Positions 16,731-25,950 of a stretch of DNA of 64,000 nt are shown here, piece by piece. The notes below the pieces were generated by a model. That model had not been told where the DNA came from. It searched no databases and was given only the letters and a program-made list of their open reading frames with translations. Numbering within the stretch: the first letter of the stretch is position 1; each line of letters starts with the position of its first letter. A program made the position numbers and the translations under genes. The stretch is from Mannheimia pernigra (GTDB taxonomy: Bacteria; Pseudomonadota; Gammaproteobacteria; Enterobacterales; Pasteurellaceae). The DNA is taken from the NCBI RefSeq assembly GCF_013377995.1, contig NZ_CP055305.1:62001-126000 (forward strand). Reading direction: 5' to 3'.

Positions 16731-17315
16731 GTGTCAGAAATTAAACTAATTGTTGGTCTTGCAAACCCTGGAACAAAGTACGAAGACACTCGTCATAATG
16801 CAGGTGAGTGGCTTATTAATGAACTTGCTCGAATGTATAATGTAAGCCTAAAAGAAGAAGCCAAATATTTTGGCAAAGTGGCTAAAATTAATACCGCTCA
16901 AGGAGAAGTGCGTTTATTAATACCAAGTACGTTTATGAATTTAAGTGGAAAAGCGGTTGGTGCACTAGCCAATTTTTATCGTATTAAGCCAGAAGAGATT
17001 TTAGTTGCTCACGATGAACTTGATTTGCCGCCTGGTTCGGTTAAGTTGAAAAAAGATGGCGGACACGGTGGGCATAACGGCTTGAAAGACATTATTGCGG
17101 CACTGGGTAATAACAAAGCGTTTTACCGTGTGCGAATCGGCATTGGACACCCTGGGCATAAAGAGTTAGTTGCGGCGTATGTATTAGGTAAGCCTGCTCC
17201 ACAAGAAAAAGCATTAATTAATGCAGCAGTTGATGAGGCGGCACGTTGTACTGAAATTTTATTGCAAGACGGAATAGTTAAAGCAATGAACCGTTTAAAT
17301 GCGTTTAAAGTGTAA
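16731..17315 (+). CDS. pth: Peptidyl-tRNA hydrolase (GTG start)
   Basis: Cleaves peptidyl-tRNA released from stalled ribosomes. It is 194 residues, the usual length. The start codon is GTG at 16731. Family motifs: LIVGLANPGTKYEDTRHNAG with the catalytic His at about residue 23, FMNLSGKAV, HDELDLPPG, and KDGGHGGHNGLKDI. ychF follows 88 bases downstream, the same pth-ychF pair seen in many gammaproteobacteria. Confidence 0.97.
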   Translation: MSEIKLIVGLANPGTKYEDTRHNAGEWLINELARMYNVSLKEEAKYFGKVAKINTAQGEVRLLIPSTFMNLSGKAVGALANFYRIKPEEILVAHDELDLPPGSVKLKKDGGHGGHNGLKDIIAALGNNKAFYRVRIGIGHPGHKELVAAYVLGKPAPQEKALINAAVDEAARCTEILLQDGIVKAMNRLNAFKV

Positions 17316-17403
17316 TAGAACAAGCGGCAAATTATTATTCGCTCTACAAGCGGTTAAATTTGCATAATTTTTTGCAAAATTGAATTGAAATAAGGAAACA
17401 AAA

Positions 17404-18495
17404 ATGGGATTTAAATGTGGTATTGTGGGTTTACCTAATGTTGGTAAATCAACCCTTTTTAACGCATTAACAAAAGCGGGTATTGAAGCGGCAAACTATC
17501 CGTTTTGTACCATTGAGCCAAACACGGGTGTGGTGCCAATGCCAGACCCTCGTTTAGATGCGTTAGCGGAAATTGTTAAACCTGAGCGTGTATTACCCAC
17601 TACAATGGAATTTGTGGATATTGCAGGCTTAGTCGCAGGTGCAAGTAAAGGGGAGGGTTTGGGTAACAAATTCTTAGCCAACATTCGTGAAACCGATGCA
17701 ATTGGCCACGTTGTACGCTGTTTTGAAAACGATGACATCGTTCACGTTGCAGGTAAAATTGACCCTGCAGATGATATTGAAATCATCAATACCGAGTTGG
17801 CGTTGGCAGATTTAGACAGTTGCGAGCGTGCTATTCAGCGTTTACAAAAACGTGCTAAAGGTGGCGACAAAGAGGCGAAATTTGAATTATCAATTATGGA
17901 GAAAATTTTACCTGTGCTTGAAAATGCGGGAATGATTCGCTCTGTTGATTTAGATAAAGATGAGCTGCACGCCATCAAAGGTTATAATTTCTTAACGTTA
18001 AAACCGACGATGTATATCGCAAATGTAAATGAAGATGGTTTTGAAAATAACCCATATCTTGACCGTGTGCGTGAAATCGCAGAAAAAGAAGGGGCAGTGG
18101 TTGTGCCGGTGTGTGCGGCAATTGAGTCTGAAATTGCAGAACTGGATGATGAAGAAAAAGTTGAGTTTTTACAAGATTTAGGGATTGAAGAACCGGGTTT
18201 AAATCGTGTCATACGAGCGGGCTATCGCTTGCTTAATTTACAAACCTATTTTACTGCTGGGGTAAAAGAAGTGCGAGCGTGGACTGTTTCAGTCGGTGCA
18301 ACTGCACCAAAAGCTGCAGCAGTAATCCATACTGACTTTGAGAAAGGTTTTATCCGTGCAGAAGTGATTGCTTACCAAGATTTCATTGATAACAAAGGCG
18401 AAGCCGGTGCAAAAGAAGCCGGAAAATGGCGTTTGGAAGGGAAAGAGTATATCGTTCAAGACGGCGATGTAATGCACTTCCGTTTCAATGTGTAA
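17404..18495 (+). CDS. ychF: Ribosome-binding ATPase YchF (Obg-like)
   Basis: A 363-residue OLA1/YchF-family P-loop ATPase that binds ribosomes and affects the oxidative-stress response. The G1 loop is GLPNVGKSTLFNAL; G3 is DIAGLVAGASKGEGLG; the usual NKxD G4 motif is replaced by NVNE (about residue 200), which explains ATP rather than GTP preference in this family. The C-terminal TGS domain runs from about residue 278. A strong terminator made of two inverted uptake signals follows. Confidence 0.97.
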   Translation: MGFKCGIVGLPNVGKSTLFNALTKAGIEAANYPFCTIEPNTGVVPMPDPRLDALAEIVKPERVLPTTMEFVDIAGLVAGASKGEGLGNKFLANIRETDAIGHVVRCFENDDIVHVAGKIDPADDIEIINTELALADLDSCERAIQRLQKRAKGGDKEAKFELSIMEKILPVLENAGMIRSVDLDKDELHAIKGYNFLTLKPTMYIANVNEDGFENNPYLDRVREIAEKEGAVVVPVCAAIESEIAELDDEEKVEFLQDLGIEEPGLNRVIRAGYRLLNLQTYFTAGVKEVRAWTVSVGATAPKAAAVIHTDFEKGFIRAEVIAYQDFIDNKGEAGAKEAGKWRLEGKEYIVQDGDVMHFRFNV

Positions 18496-18512
18496 TTTGC
18501 AAAATTTAGTAG

Positions 18513-18542
18513 AAAAAAGACCGCTTGCAAGCGGTCTTTTTT
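18513..18542. terminator. Bidirectional terminator made of an inverted pair of uptake signals
   Basis: AAAAAAGACCGCTTG followed directly by CAAGCGGTCTTTTTT, a 15-bp perfect palindrome of two uptake-signal cores with A6 and T6 flanks. It lies between convergent ychF (stop 18495) and the SIMPL gene (stop 18545) and can terminate both. Confidence 0.9.
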
Positions 18543-18544
18543 GT

Positions 18545-19303
18545 TTAATTAATTGCGTATTGAATGGTTACCACCAAGCGAACTTTTTTGTCGATGGTTG
18601 AAGTATCATAACTACCGCCATAGCTATTATCATCGCTATCTTCGGTGTTTGGGCGGCTTGATTTAATATCAAACGAACCTTGTGAGGCAGAGCGTAATAA
18701 GCCGACTTTCACATTGCTGGTTTTAGCAAATTCTTCTGCTCGTACGTAGGCATCTTGGGTGGCTTTTGCAATTAAATCACGTTTTATTTCTTCCAAATTC
18801 TCTAAATAATAATCGGGCTGGCTAAAATCAATGGCTTCGTTTTCAGCCCGTAAGAATTGGATTTTTGATAATCCATTTTGTAATTTGGCTAGGTCTTTGG
18901 TTGAAAGCACAATAGAACGTGTTGCGTTATAACCATTTTGACGAGAGCGATCTTTACCAAATTCGTCTACATAGTACTCTGTTCTCACATTCACGGAAAG
19001 CTCGGTAATTTCACGCTCTGTATCCAAAAAACCTTGTTCTTTCAAAAACTTAACGGCTTGATTTAAGTTTTGCTGATTGGCTTTCATTGCATCATTATAA
19101 GTTAAGCCCCAACCAAAAATAGACACTCGCCAAGTGCCTAGTGTGGCTTTATGTTCAGCTTCGGCAAGCCCTTTTACCGTAATGACACCTGTTTGTTGCA
19201 AGTTTTTAAATTGATGTCCAAGAATAAAGGCGGCAGCCATCAAACCTACGGCTAAAATAACACCAAAAATGGCAAGATAGCGGTTATTAGAAGTTAAAGA
19301 CAT
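18545..19303 (-). CDS. Membrane-anchored SIMPL-domain (DUF541) protein
   Basis: A 252-residue protein with one N-terminal transmembrane anchor (about 10-30, LAIFGVILAVGLMAAAFIL) and a periplasmic SIMPL/DUF541 domain: GVITVKGLAEAEHKATLG at its start and KKVRLVVTIQYAIN at its end. The family includes E. coli YggE, linked to oxidative-stress tolerance; a molecular activity is not established. It is a single gene facing ychF. A second SIMPL gene occurs at 30403-31158. Confidence 0.85.
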   Translation of the reverse strand: MSLTSNNRYLAIFGVILAVGLMAAAFILGHQFKNLQQTGVITVKGLAEAEHKATLGTWRVSIFGWGLTYNDAMKANQQNLNQAVKFLKEQGFLDTEREITELSVNVRTEYYVDEFGKDRSRQNGYNATRSIVLSTKDLAKLQNGLSKIQFLRAENEAIDFSQPDYYLENLEEIKRDLIAKATQDAYVRAEEFAKTSNVKVGLLRSASQGSFDIKSSRPNTEDSDDNSYGGSYDTSTIDKKVRLVVTIQYAIN

Positions 19304-19548
19304 AATGTTTCCTTGAAAAGTAAAGTAATTACGAAAGATTATACTTTATTGAATTGAAAAATAAACTCCAAATGAATAACTTTTGAGTGTTGTTTATAAA
19401 AATTAGGCTTTTTTTTAATCATACGCACCTTAAAAATTTGAATTATATCACAAATTTACAACAAGCCAGTTACATTACTTTTTCTAATGTGTAGAATGCA
19501 CACTCAAACCAGTTGGTCATATTTTATAATCATAAAAAGAGGTGTTCT

Positions 19549-21153
19549 ATGGCTCTATTCCTGAGCGTTTTTCCAATAGTTTTACTCATTTATTTAATGG
19601 TAAAACGCAATGCGTTACCGTCTTATGTAGCGCTTCCACTAACAGCGTTATTCATTTTTATCCTTCAACTTACTTATTTTGGTAACGATACGACCCTCAT
19701 CTTTGCAAACATCATTGCAGGTTTAGGTGATGTATTAACGCCAATTACCGTTATTTTCGGTGCGATTTTATTTAATCGGTTTTCTGAGGTTTCAGGTGCA
19801 ACCAACATATTGCGTAAATGGTTAGGAGCGATTAACCCAAATCCAGTTGCACAGCTCATGATCATTGGTTGGGCATTTGCCTTTATGATTGAAGGGGCAT
19901 CAGGTTTTGGTACGCCAGCTGCTATCGCTGCACCAATCTTAGTAGGTTTAGGTTTTAAGCCATTACAAGTGGCAATGTTAGCACTTGTGATGAACTCTGT
20001 ACCCGTTTCATTTGGTGCAGTAGGCACGCCAACGTGGTTCGGAATGGGGCCATTATTAAAAGATGGTTTATTAAATGATGGACAAGTACTTGAAATAGGT
20101 GCTATTACCGCATTAATTCACTCAATTGCGGCATTTATTATTCCAATTATGGCATTGCGTTTAATTGTAAGCTGGAAAGAAATTCGTCAGAATATTGTGT
20201 TTATTTACATTAGTATTCTAGCTTGTGTTGTGCCTTACTTTATTATTGCTCAATTTAACTATGAGTTCCCTTCATTAGTTGCAGGTGCAATTGGTCTATT
20301 GGTTTCTGTATTTGTAGCAAATGCAGGTATTGGTTTAGCGAAAACTGAGAATAATCTTGCAGGCGAAAAAGCAACTTTTGGCGAAGTAGCGAAAGCGTTA
20401 TTACCAACAGGTTTGTTAATTTTTATCTTAGTAATTACACGCGTCCAACAACTTCCATTTAAAGCCTGGTTAAATGATGCAACGACTTGGATTTCAGGCT
20501 CGTTAGGTTTTGCTAATGTTGAGATCAGCCAAGGTTTGATTTTTGCTCTAAAAAATATCTTATCTACTAATGTAGCAACCAGCTATAAATTACTTTATGT
20601 ACCAGCTTTAATTCCATTTGTTATCACGGTATTAATCTGTTTACCGATTTTCTCTGTCTCAGGTAAAAATACTAAAGATATTTTCGGTACATCATTTAGC
20701 CAAGTGAAGAAACCATTCTTAGCACTTTTAGGTGCAATTATTATGGTAAAATTAATGTTAATTGGCGGTTCAGAGTCAATGGTGCAAGTTATCGGCAGAA
20801 GTTTTGCAGAATTTACAGGCCAATCTTGGACATTATTTGCTTCTTTCTTAGGTGCAATTGGTGCGTTTTTCTCAGGTTCTAATACAGTATCTAACCTAAC
20901 CTTCGGTACTGTACAATATGCAACAGCACAGCAAGTTGGTTTGTCTGTAACGTTAATCCTTGCATTGCAATCTGTAGGTGGTGCTATGGGTAATATGGTA
21001 TGTATCAACAATATCGTTGCGGTATGTTCTGTAACAGGTATTGAGAAACAAGAAGGTAATATTATTAAGAAAACAGTAATACCAATGTTTGTGTATGGTG
21101 TAATAGCTGCTATTGCTGCATTATTTATCGTGCCAATTTTTTATAATGTATAA
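19549..21153 (+). CDS. lctP: L-lactate permease
   Basis: Inner-membrane lactate:proton symporter of the LctP family, 534 residues, with about 12-14 hydrophobic segments. The conserved motif IEGASGFGTPAAIAAPIL lies near residue 115, and NSVPVSFGAVGTPTWFGM near 155. The ATG at 19549 is preferred over the open frame at 19513 because it has the SD AAGAGGTG and gives the expected N-terminus. It is the first gene of an L-lactate utilisation operon; the 245-base upstream region probably holds the promoter, but I could not identify a clear operator. Confidence 0.95.
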   Translation: MALFLSVFPIVLLIYLMVKRNALPSYVALPLTALFIFILQLTYFGNDTTLIFANIIAGLGDVLTPITVIFGAILFNRFSEVSGATNILRKWLGAINPNPVAQLMIIGWAFAFMIEGASGFGTPAAIAAPILVGLGFKPLQVAMLALVMNSVPVSFGAVGTPTWFGMGPLLKDGLLNDGQVLEIGAITALIHSIAAFIIPIMALRLIVSWKEIRQNIVFIYISILACVVPYFIIAQFNYEFPSLVAGAIGLLVSVFVANAGIGLAKTENNLAGEKATFGEVAKALLPTGLLIFILVITRVQQLPFKAWLNDATTWISGSLGFANVEISQGLIFALKNILSTNVATSYKLLYVPALIPFVITVLICLPIFSVSGKNTKDIFGTSFSQVKKPFLALLGAIIMVKLMLIGGSESMVQVIGRSFAEFTGQSWTLFASFLGAIGAFFSGSNTVSNLTFGTVQYATAQQVGLSVTLILALQSVGGAMGNMVCINNIVAVCSVTGIEKQEGNIIKKTVIPMFVYGVIAAIAALFIVPIFYNV

Positions 21154-21283
21154 GTAAATATCAACATTTAATTAAGAAAGGAAGTGGTGAGTTTTTGTAA
21201 ATTTTTGCAAATTCCCCTTCCTTTCTCTTTCTTAAATGGAGTCATTTGAATTTAATTCTTATTTTTATTCTGGGAGTTCCCCT

Positions 21284-22015
21284 ATGGACGTTAATTTTTA
21301 CGTTACCTGCATTGCAGATGTAATGAAAGCGGGTGTTGCAAAAAACACCGTACTTTTATTGGAAAAATTAGGTTGTAAGATCACTTTCTTAGAAAAACAA
21401 GGTTGCTGCGGTCAGCCAGCAATTAACAGTGGATATACCAAACAAGCTTTACTAGGTATGAAAAATTTAGTTGAAACTTTTGAAGCAAATGATTACCCGA
21501 TTGTTGCTCCTGCTGGTTCTTGTGTCTATGCAATTAAAAATTATCCTGAATATTTTGAACGTTTTGGTGAGGTTGAATGGATTGCTCGTGCGAAAAAGAT
21601 AGCAGATCGCTTTTACGATTTAACCGATTTTATTGTAAATAAATTAGGCGTTAAAGATGTTGGTGCTTACTTACCAGGTAAAGCGGTTTATCATCCGTCT
21701 TGTAGCTTATTTCGTAAATTGGGCATTAAAGATGAGCCGATTACCTTATTACAAAATGTAAAAGGTTTGGAACTATTACCCATTAAAAACCAAGAAACCT
21801 GCTGCGGTTTCGGTGGCACTTTCTCAGTCAAAATGGCGGAAATTTCGGGTGAAATGGTAAAAGAAAAAGTAGCGAATATTGATACTGATGAGCCAGATTA
21901 TTTAATTGGTGCAGATGTAAGTTGTTTGATGAACATTGGTGGTCGATTAAGCCGTGAAGGTAAAGAGATTAAAGTGATGCACATTGCTGAAGTGTTAATG
22001 CAGGGGGCAAAATAA
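21284..22015 (+). CDS. lldE: L-lactate utilisation Fe-S protein LutA/LldE
   Basis: A 243-residue heterodisulphide-reductase-like subunit of the LutABC/LldEFG L-lactate oxidation complex. It has the CCG-type cysteine motifs KQGCCGQPAINSG (about residue 42) and QETCCGFGGTFSVK (about 175). The start at 21284 has the SD GGGAG; a longer open frame from 21236 lacks one. It is followed one base later by lldF. Confidence 0.93.
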   Translation: MDVNFYVTCIADVMKAGVAKNTVLLLEKLGCKITFLEKQGCCGQPAINSGYTKQALLGMKNLVETFEANDYPIVAPAGSCVYAIKNYPEYFERFGEVEWIARAKKIADRFYDLTDFIVNKLGVKDVGAYLPGKAVYHPSCSLFRKLGIKDEPITLLQNVKGLELLPIKNQETCCGFGGTFSVKMAEISGEMVKEKVANIDTDEPDYLIGADVSCLMNIGGRLSREGKEIKVMHIAEVLMQGAK

Positions 22016-22016
22016 A

Positions 22017-23426
22017 ATGTCTTATTTACAAACTAACACCCTACCTTTTAAGCAACGAGTTGAACAACAAGTTAATAATCAAGTCGTTCGTAAAGCGTTA
22101 GTAAAAGCACAAGAAACGATAGGTGCTAACCGTCAGCGTATGGTCGATGAGTTAGGTAACTGGGAAGAATGGCGTGATGATGCGAAGGCGATTCGTAACC
22201 ACGTTTTAGCTAATCTTGATGCTTACCTTTACCAATTAAGTGAAAAAGTCACCCAAAACGGTGGACACGTTTTCTTTGCGGAAACGGCAGAAGAAGCGAC
22301 AGATTACATAAAAAAAGTGGCGAAAGCGAAAAATGCGAAGAAAATCGTTAAGTCGAAATCGATGGTAACCGAGGAAATCGGTATGAACCACGTGTTAGAG
22401 GCAGAAGGCATTAACGTGGTAGAAACCGATTTAGGTGAATATTTGCTACAAATTGTAGGCGATAAGCCCTCTCATATTGTTGTACCTGCGATTCACAAAG
22501 ATCGCTACAGAATTCGCCAAGAAATGCACGATGTGCTAGGTTATGATGGGTCTGAAACCCCAGAAGAGATGACCGCATTCGTTCGTCAAAAAATCCGTGA
22601 GGATTTTTTAGAAGCAGATATCGGTATCTCAGGTTGTAATTTTGCGGTACCAGAAACGGGTTCTGTTTGCTTAGTCACAAACGAAGGTAACCTGCGTATG
22701 GCAACAACTGTGCCAAAAACGCACATTGCAGTAATGGGAATGGAGCGTATCGCCCCAACTTTCAAAGAAGTCGATGTGTTAATTACAATGCTTGCTCGTA
22801 GTGCAGTAGGGGCAAAATTAACGGCATATAACACTTGGCTAACAGGCCCTCGTCTTGAAGGCGAAACAGATGGTCCTGAAGATTTTCATTTAGTGATTGT
22901 AGATAACGGTCGTTCTAAAATTTTAGAAAGTGAATTCCAAGAAGTATTACGTTGTATCCGCTGTGGTGCTTGTTTGAACACTTGCCCTGCTTATCGACAA
23001 ATTGGTGGACACGGTTATGGTTCAATCTATCCTGGTCCGATTGGTGCGGTGATTTCCCCATTATTAGGTGGCTACGAAGAGTTTAAAGAGCTTCCATATA
23101 CGTGCTCACTTTGTACTGCTTGTAATAGTGTATGTCCGGTCAAAATTCCACTTGCTCAACTTATCTTAAAACACCGTGAGAAAATTGTGGATGCAGGCTT
23201 AACGCCGATGACAGAACGCCTCTCTATTTTTGGTTTCAACTTTGCTAACTCACACCCAACACTTTGGAAAGTTGGTGTAAAAGTGGGGGCTAAAGTGGCG
23301 AGTAAACTCATTAAAAACGGAAAAGCACCTGTGAATTTTGGTGCATTAGGTGAATGGACAAAAGCACGTGATTTACCTGAATCTGAGGGTGAGAGCTTCC
23401 GTGATTGGTTTAATAACAGAGGATAA
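22017..23426 (+). CDS. lldF: L-lactate utilisation Fe-S protein LutB/LldF
   Basis: A 469-residue subunit with an N-terminal LUD domain (about 60-300) and a C-terminal ferredoxin-type region with two 4Fe-4S motifs: CIRCGACLNTCPAY (about 320) and CSLCTACNSVCPVKIP (about 365). It passes electrons from L-lactate oxidation to the quinone pool. Its ATG lies one base after the lldE stop and its stop is 4 bases before lldG, so the three genes are tightly coupled. Confidence 0.95.
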   Translation: MSYLQTNTLPFKQRVEQQVNNQVVRKALVKAQETIGANRQRMVDELGNWEEWRDDAKAIRNHVLANLDAYLYQLSEKVTQNGGHVFFAETAEEATDYIKKVAKAKNAKKIVKSKSMVTEEIGMNHVLEAEGINVVETDLGEYLLQIVGDKPSHIVVPAIHKDRYRIRQEMHDVLGYDGSETPEEMTAFVRQKIREDFLEADIGISGCNFAVPETGSVCLVTNEGNLRMATTVPKTHIAVMGMERIAPTFKEVDVLITMLARSAVGAKLTAYNTWLTGPRLEGETDGPEDFHLVIVDNGRSKILESEFQEVLRCIRCGACLNTCPAYRQIGGHGYGSIYPGPIGAVISPLLGGYEEFKELPYTCSLCTACNSVCPVKIPLAQLILKHREKIVDAGLTPMTERLSIFGFNFANSHPTLWKVGVKVGAKVASKLIKNGKAPVNFGALGEWTKARDLPESEGESFRDWFNNRG

Positions 23427-23430
23427 GAAA

Positions 23431-24132
23431 ATGGATTTACAAAATCGTGAAAATTTCTTAAATAAATTGGCACAACGTATGGGCAAAGCACGCCAGAATG
23501 TGCCTGAACCAATGCCTGTGTTGGAAAATAACCACGCTATTACACGTTTAACTGATCTTGTTCAACCACAACTTTGCCAAGAGTTTATTGACTTTGCTCG
23601 AGTAATGATGGCAGATGTTATAGAGACGAAAGAAGCCGATGTAGCTCAATCGATCATCGAGATCTGCGAAAAATATGGAGGTACGAGCGTGATCATTAAT
23701 AACGATCAACGCTTAAAAGATCTCGGCATTACTGAGGCGATTCAAGCGAAATACGAAGACAGCTATGTGTGGGATTTTAACCAATCAGAAACTAACTTTG
23801 AGAAAGCCAAAAATGCAAATATCGGTGTGGTTTACGGCGAATACGGCTTGGCAGAATCGGGGGGTATTGTGATTTTCTCAGATAAAGAGTTTGGACGTTC
23901 AGTGAGTTTACTCCCTGAGAAATCGGTGGTGGTATTACGCAAAAGCACGGTATTACCTCGAGTCGCACAGCTTGCCCAAATCCTGCACGAAAAAGCGCAA
24001 CGAGGAGAAAGAATGCCATCTTGTGTGAATATCATTTCAGGCCCATCAGCCACCGCAGATATTGAGTTGATTAAAGTCGTTGGCGTACACGGTCCCGTCA
24101 ATAAAATTTACCTCGTAATTGACGATCTGTAA
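23431..24132 (+). CDS. lldG: L-lactate utilisation protein LutC/LldG (LUD domain)
   Basis: A 233-residue LUD-domain protein, the third subunit of the LutABC/LldEFG system. YGLAESGGIVIFSD (about residue 135-150) and NIISGPSATADIELIKVVGVHGP near the C-terminus are family hallmarks. The start at 23431 follows AGAGGATAAGAA; the longer open frame at 23350 overlaps lldF and is rejected. It ends the operon; a decayed insertion sequence lies downstream. Confidence 0.92.
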   Translation: MDLQNRENFLNKLAQRMGKARQNVPEPMPVLENNHAITRLTDLVQPQLCQEFIDFARVMMADVIETKEADVAQSIIEICEKYGGTSVIINNDQRLKDLGITEAIQAKYEDSYVWDFNQSETNFEKAKNANIGVVYGEYGLAESGGIVIFSDKEFGRSVSLLPEKSVVVLRKSTVLPRVAQLAQILHEKAQRGERMPSCVNIISGPSATADIELIKVVGVHGPVNKIYLVIDDL

Positions 24133-24165
24133 TTTGCAGAAAAAATCTAAAAAATAACCGCTTGT

Positions 24166-24190
24166 TGATCTGCCCCCAAAAGTTGGGCAC
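24166..24190. repeat. IS-end-like sequence
   Basis: TGATCTGCCCCCAAAAGTTG and the following GGCAC resemble terminal inverted repeats of IS3-family elements (TG start, CCCCAAAAGTT core). Only one end is recognised, immediately next to a decayed transposase. Confidence 0.45.
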
Positions 24191-24202
24191 CAAACCGACT
24201 GA

Positions 24203-24437
24203 TTAAGGTGCAGATTTTTTATGGGTAAAGATTATGCTATCGAATTTGTCTACTCTGCCTAAAATCCTTTTAAGCATCATCTTATGTTCATCTGTTAATC
24301 GCTGATGTGGTGCTAATTTTGCTTTTATCTGTCTAAAAAACACTCAACCAAGTTGATTTTATGAGCAATAGTTAACGCAGGATATTTTTGATACCTAAAT
24401 AGATGTTTTAAACGCCAATAGCACTCCGTAATCGCTT
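24203..24437 (-). pseudogene. Degenerate transposase C-terminal fragment (family uncertain)
   Basis: On the minus strand two overlapping frames join into a protein-like stretch: AITECYWRLKHLFRYQKYPA and LTIAHKINLVEC, then after a one-base frameshift in a T-run (about 24345) FFRQIKAKLAPHQRLTDEHK and ILGRVDKFDSIIFTHKKSAP, with a stop at 24203-24205. The position beside an IS-end-like sequence and the basic, helix-rich composition suggest a dead transposase. I cannot name the family with confidence. Confidence 0.45.
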
Positions 24438-24684
24438 ATGTTTATTTAACTATTGAGATAAGGCTAGAGTCAGTTTCTTGTGTTTGAAGTTTAGTCTTAA
24501 AGGACAAAATTAATGGTCAAAGCCTCATTAAAGCCTTATATTACAAGGTTTTAACCTACTTTGTAGATTCAATTTGTCCACTATCCCGATTTTTTAAAGA
24601 CCAAGCCCTGCGAAATACAGTGCTCAGTCTTTATAATAAACCCTTTTGAGTTCAGTTCAAATTTCAGCCTCTTGTTTCATTATA
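24438..24684. other. Gene-free stretch upstream of the serA stop
   Basis: No intact reading frame is supported. It contains AT-rich sequence, possibly further decayed IS DNA, and no convincing terminator directly after serA. Confidence 0.4.
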
Positions 24685-25914
24685 TTAGTACAGCACTCGT
24701 GCTCGAATTGTACCTTCGATGGCTTTTAAGCGTTGTAAGGCCTCATCTACGTTATCACATTCTACATCAATGACAACATAACCAATTGTAGGATCTGTTT
24801 GTAAATATTGTGCAGCAATGTTCACATTTGACTCCACAAAAATTTGGTTGATTCGGTTTAAAACACCTGGGCGATTTTCGTGAATATGCAACAAACGTTT
24901 TGCTTGGTTGTGAATAGGTAATGAAACTTCAGGGAAATTTACTGCAGATAAGGTTGAACCATTATCTGAATATTTCACAAATTTATTCGCTACTTCTGTA
25001 CCGATATTCGCCTGAGCTTCCGAAGTGGAGCCTCCAATATGCGGAGTTAAGATCACGTTATCAAACTGACATAATGGAGAGACAAACGGCTCACTAATTG
25101 AAGCAGGTTCTTCAGGGAAAACATCAAGTGCGGCACCACGCAATGATCCATCTTCAATACGAGAGGCTAATGCGTCTAAATCAACCACTGTGCCACGCGC
25201 AGCATTAATTAATACAGATCCTTTTTTCATTTGACCGATACGTTCTGCATTCATTAAATTTTTAGTCGATGCCATTTCAGGCACATGGATGGAAATAATA
25301 TCACAGCTTGAAAGTAAACCTTCCAAGGTTGGTACTTGTTGAGCATTACCCAGTGGTAATTTATTTTCCACATCGTAGAAATAGACCTTCATTCCTATCG
25401 CTTCGGCAAGCACACTTAATTGAGAACCAATATGACCGTAGCCCACAATGCCTAATTTTTTGCCACGAACTTCATTTGAGCCAGTGGCAGATTTATTCCA
25501 TACACCACGGTGAACTTCTGCATTAGCTGTGGGAATTTGACGCATTAATAAAATCATTTCCCCTAACACTAATTCTGCCACCGAACGTGTATTTGAGAAT
25601 GGTGCGTTAAATACGGGAATACCTCGTTTTTTCGCAGCCACTAAATCTACTTGGTTAGTGCCAATACAGAAGCAACCCACTGCAATTAATTTTTGAGCTT
25701 GAGCAAGCACCTCTTCTGTTAAAAACGTACGTGAGCGAATACCAACAAAGTGTGCATCTTTGATTGCCTCAATGAGCTCTTGGCCGTCTAATGCCTTCTT
25801 GTGCACTTCAATATTAGTATAACCTGCTGCCAAAAGTACATCGATTGCATTTTGATGTACGCCTTCAAGCAGAAGAAATTTGATCTTTGATTTATCCAAA
25901 GAAACTTTAGCCAT
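24685..25914 (-). CDS. serA: D-3-phosphoglycerate dehydrogenase
   Basis: First enzyme of serine biosynthesis, oxidising 3-phosphoglycerate with NAD+. It is 409 residues, as in E. coli (410). The Rossmann motif KLGIVGYGHIGSQLS lies near residue 150; catalytic segments include INAARGTVVDLDAL (Arg), DVFPEEPAS (Glu) and LTPHIGGST (His). The C-terminal ACT domain (about 335-409) binds serine for feedback inhibition. rpiA ends 36 bases upstream, so rpiA-serA is a likely operon. Confidence 0.97.
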   Translation of the reverse strand: MAKVSLDKSKIKFLLLEGVHQNAIDVLLAAGYTNIEVHKKALDGQELIEAIKDAHFVGIRSRTFLTEEVLAQAQKLIAVGCFCIGTNQVDLVAAKKRGIPVFNAPFSNTRSVAELVLGEMILLMRQIPTANAEVHRGVWNKSATGSNEVRGKKLGIVGYGHIGSQLSVLAEAIGMKVYFYDVENKLPLGNAQQVPTLEGLLSSCDIISIHVPEMASTKNLMNAERIGQMKKGSVLINAARGTVVDLDALASRIEDGSLRGAALDVFPEEPASISEPFVSPLCQFDNVILTPHIGGSTSEAQANIGTEVANKFVKYSDNGSTLSAVNFPEVSLPIHNQAKRLLHIHENRPGVLNRINQIFVESNVNIAAQYLQTDPTIGYVVIDVECDNVDEALQRLKAIEGTIRARVLY

Positions 25915-25950
25915 ATCTTGCTCCTAGTATTATGTGTTTGCGATAATAAA

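Noticed and set aside
19304..19548. LldR-type operator before lctP
   Set aside because: CCAGTTGGTCAT is suggestive, but no convincing palindrome is present.
20595..21011. 138-codon minus-strand reading frame inside lctP
   Set aside because: It is a shadow of the hydrophobic lctP coding sequence; no RBS or recognisable domain.
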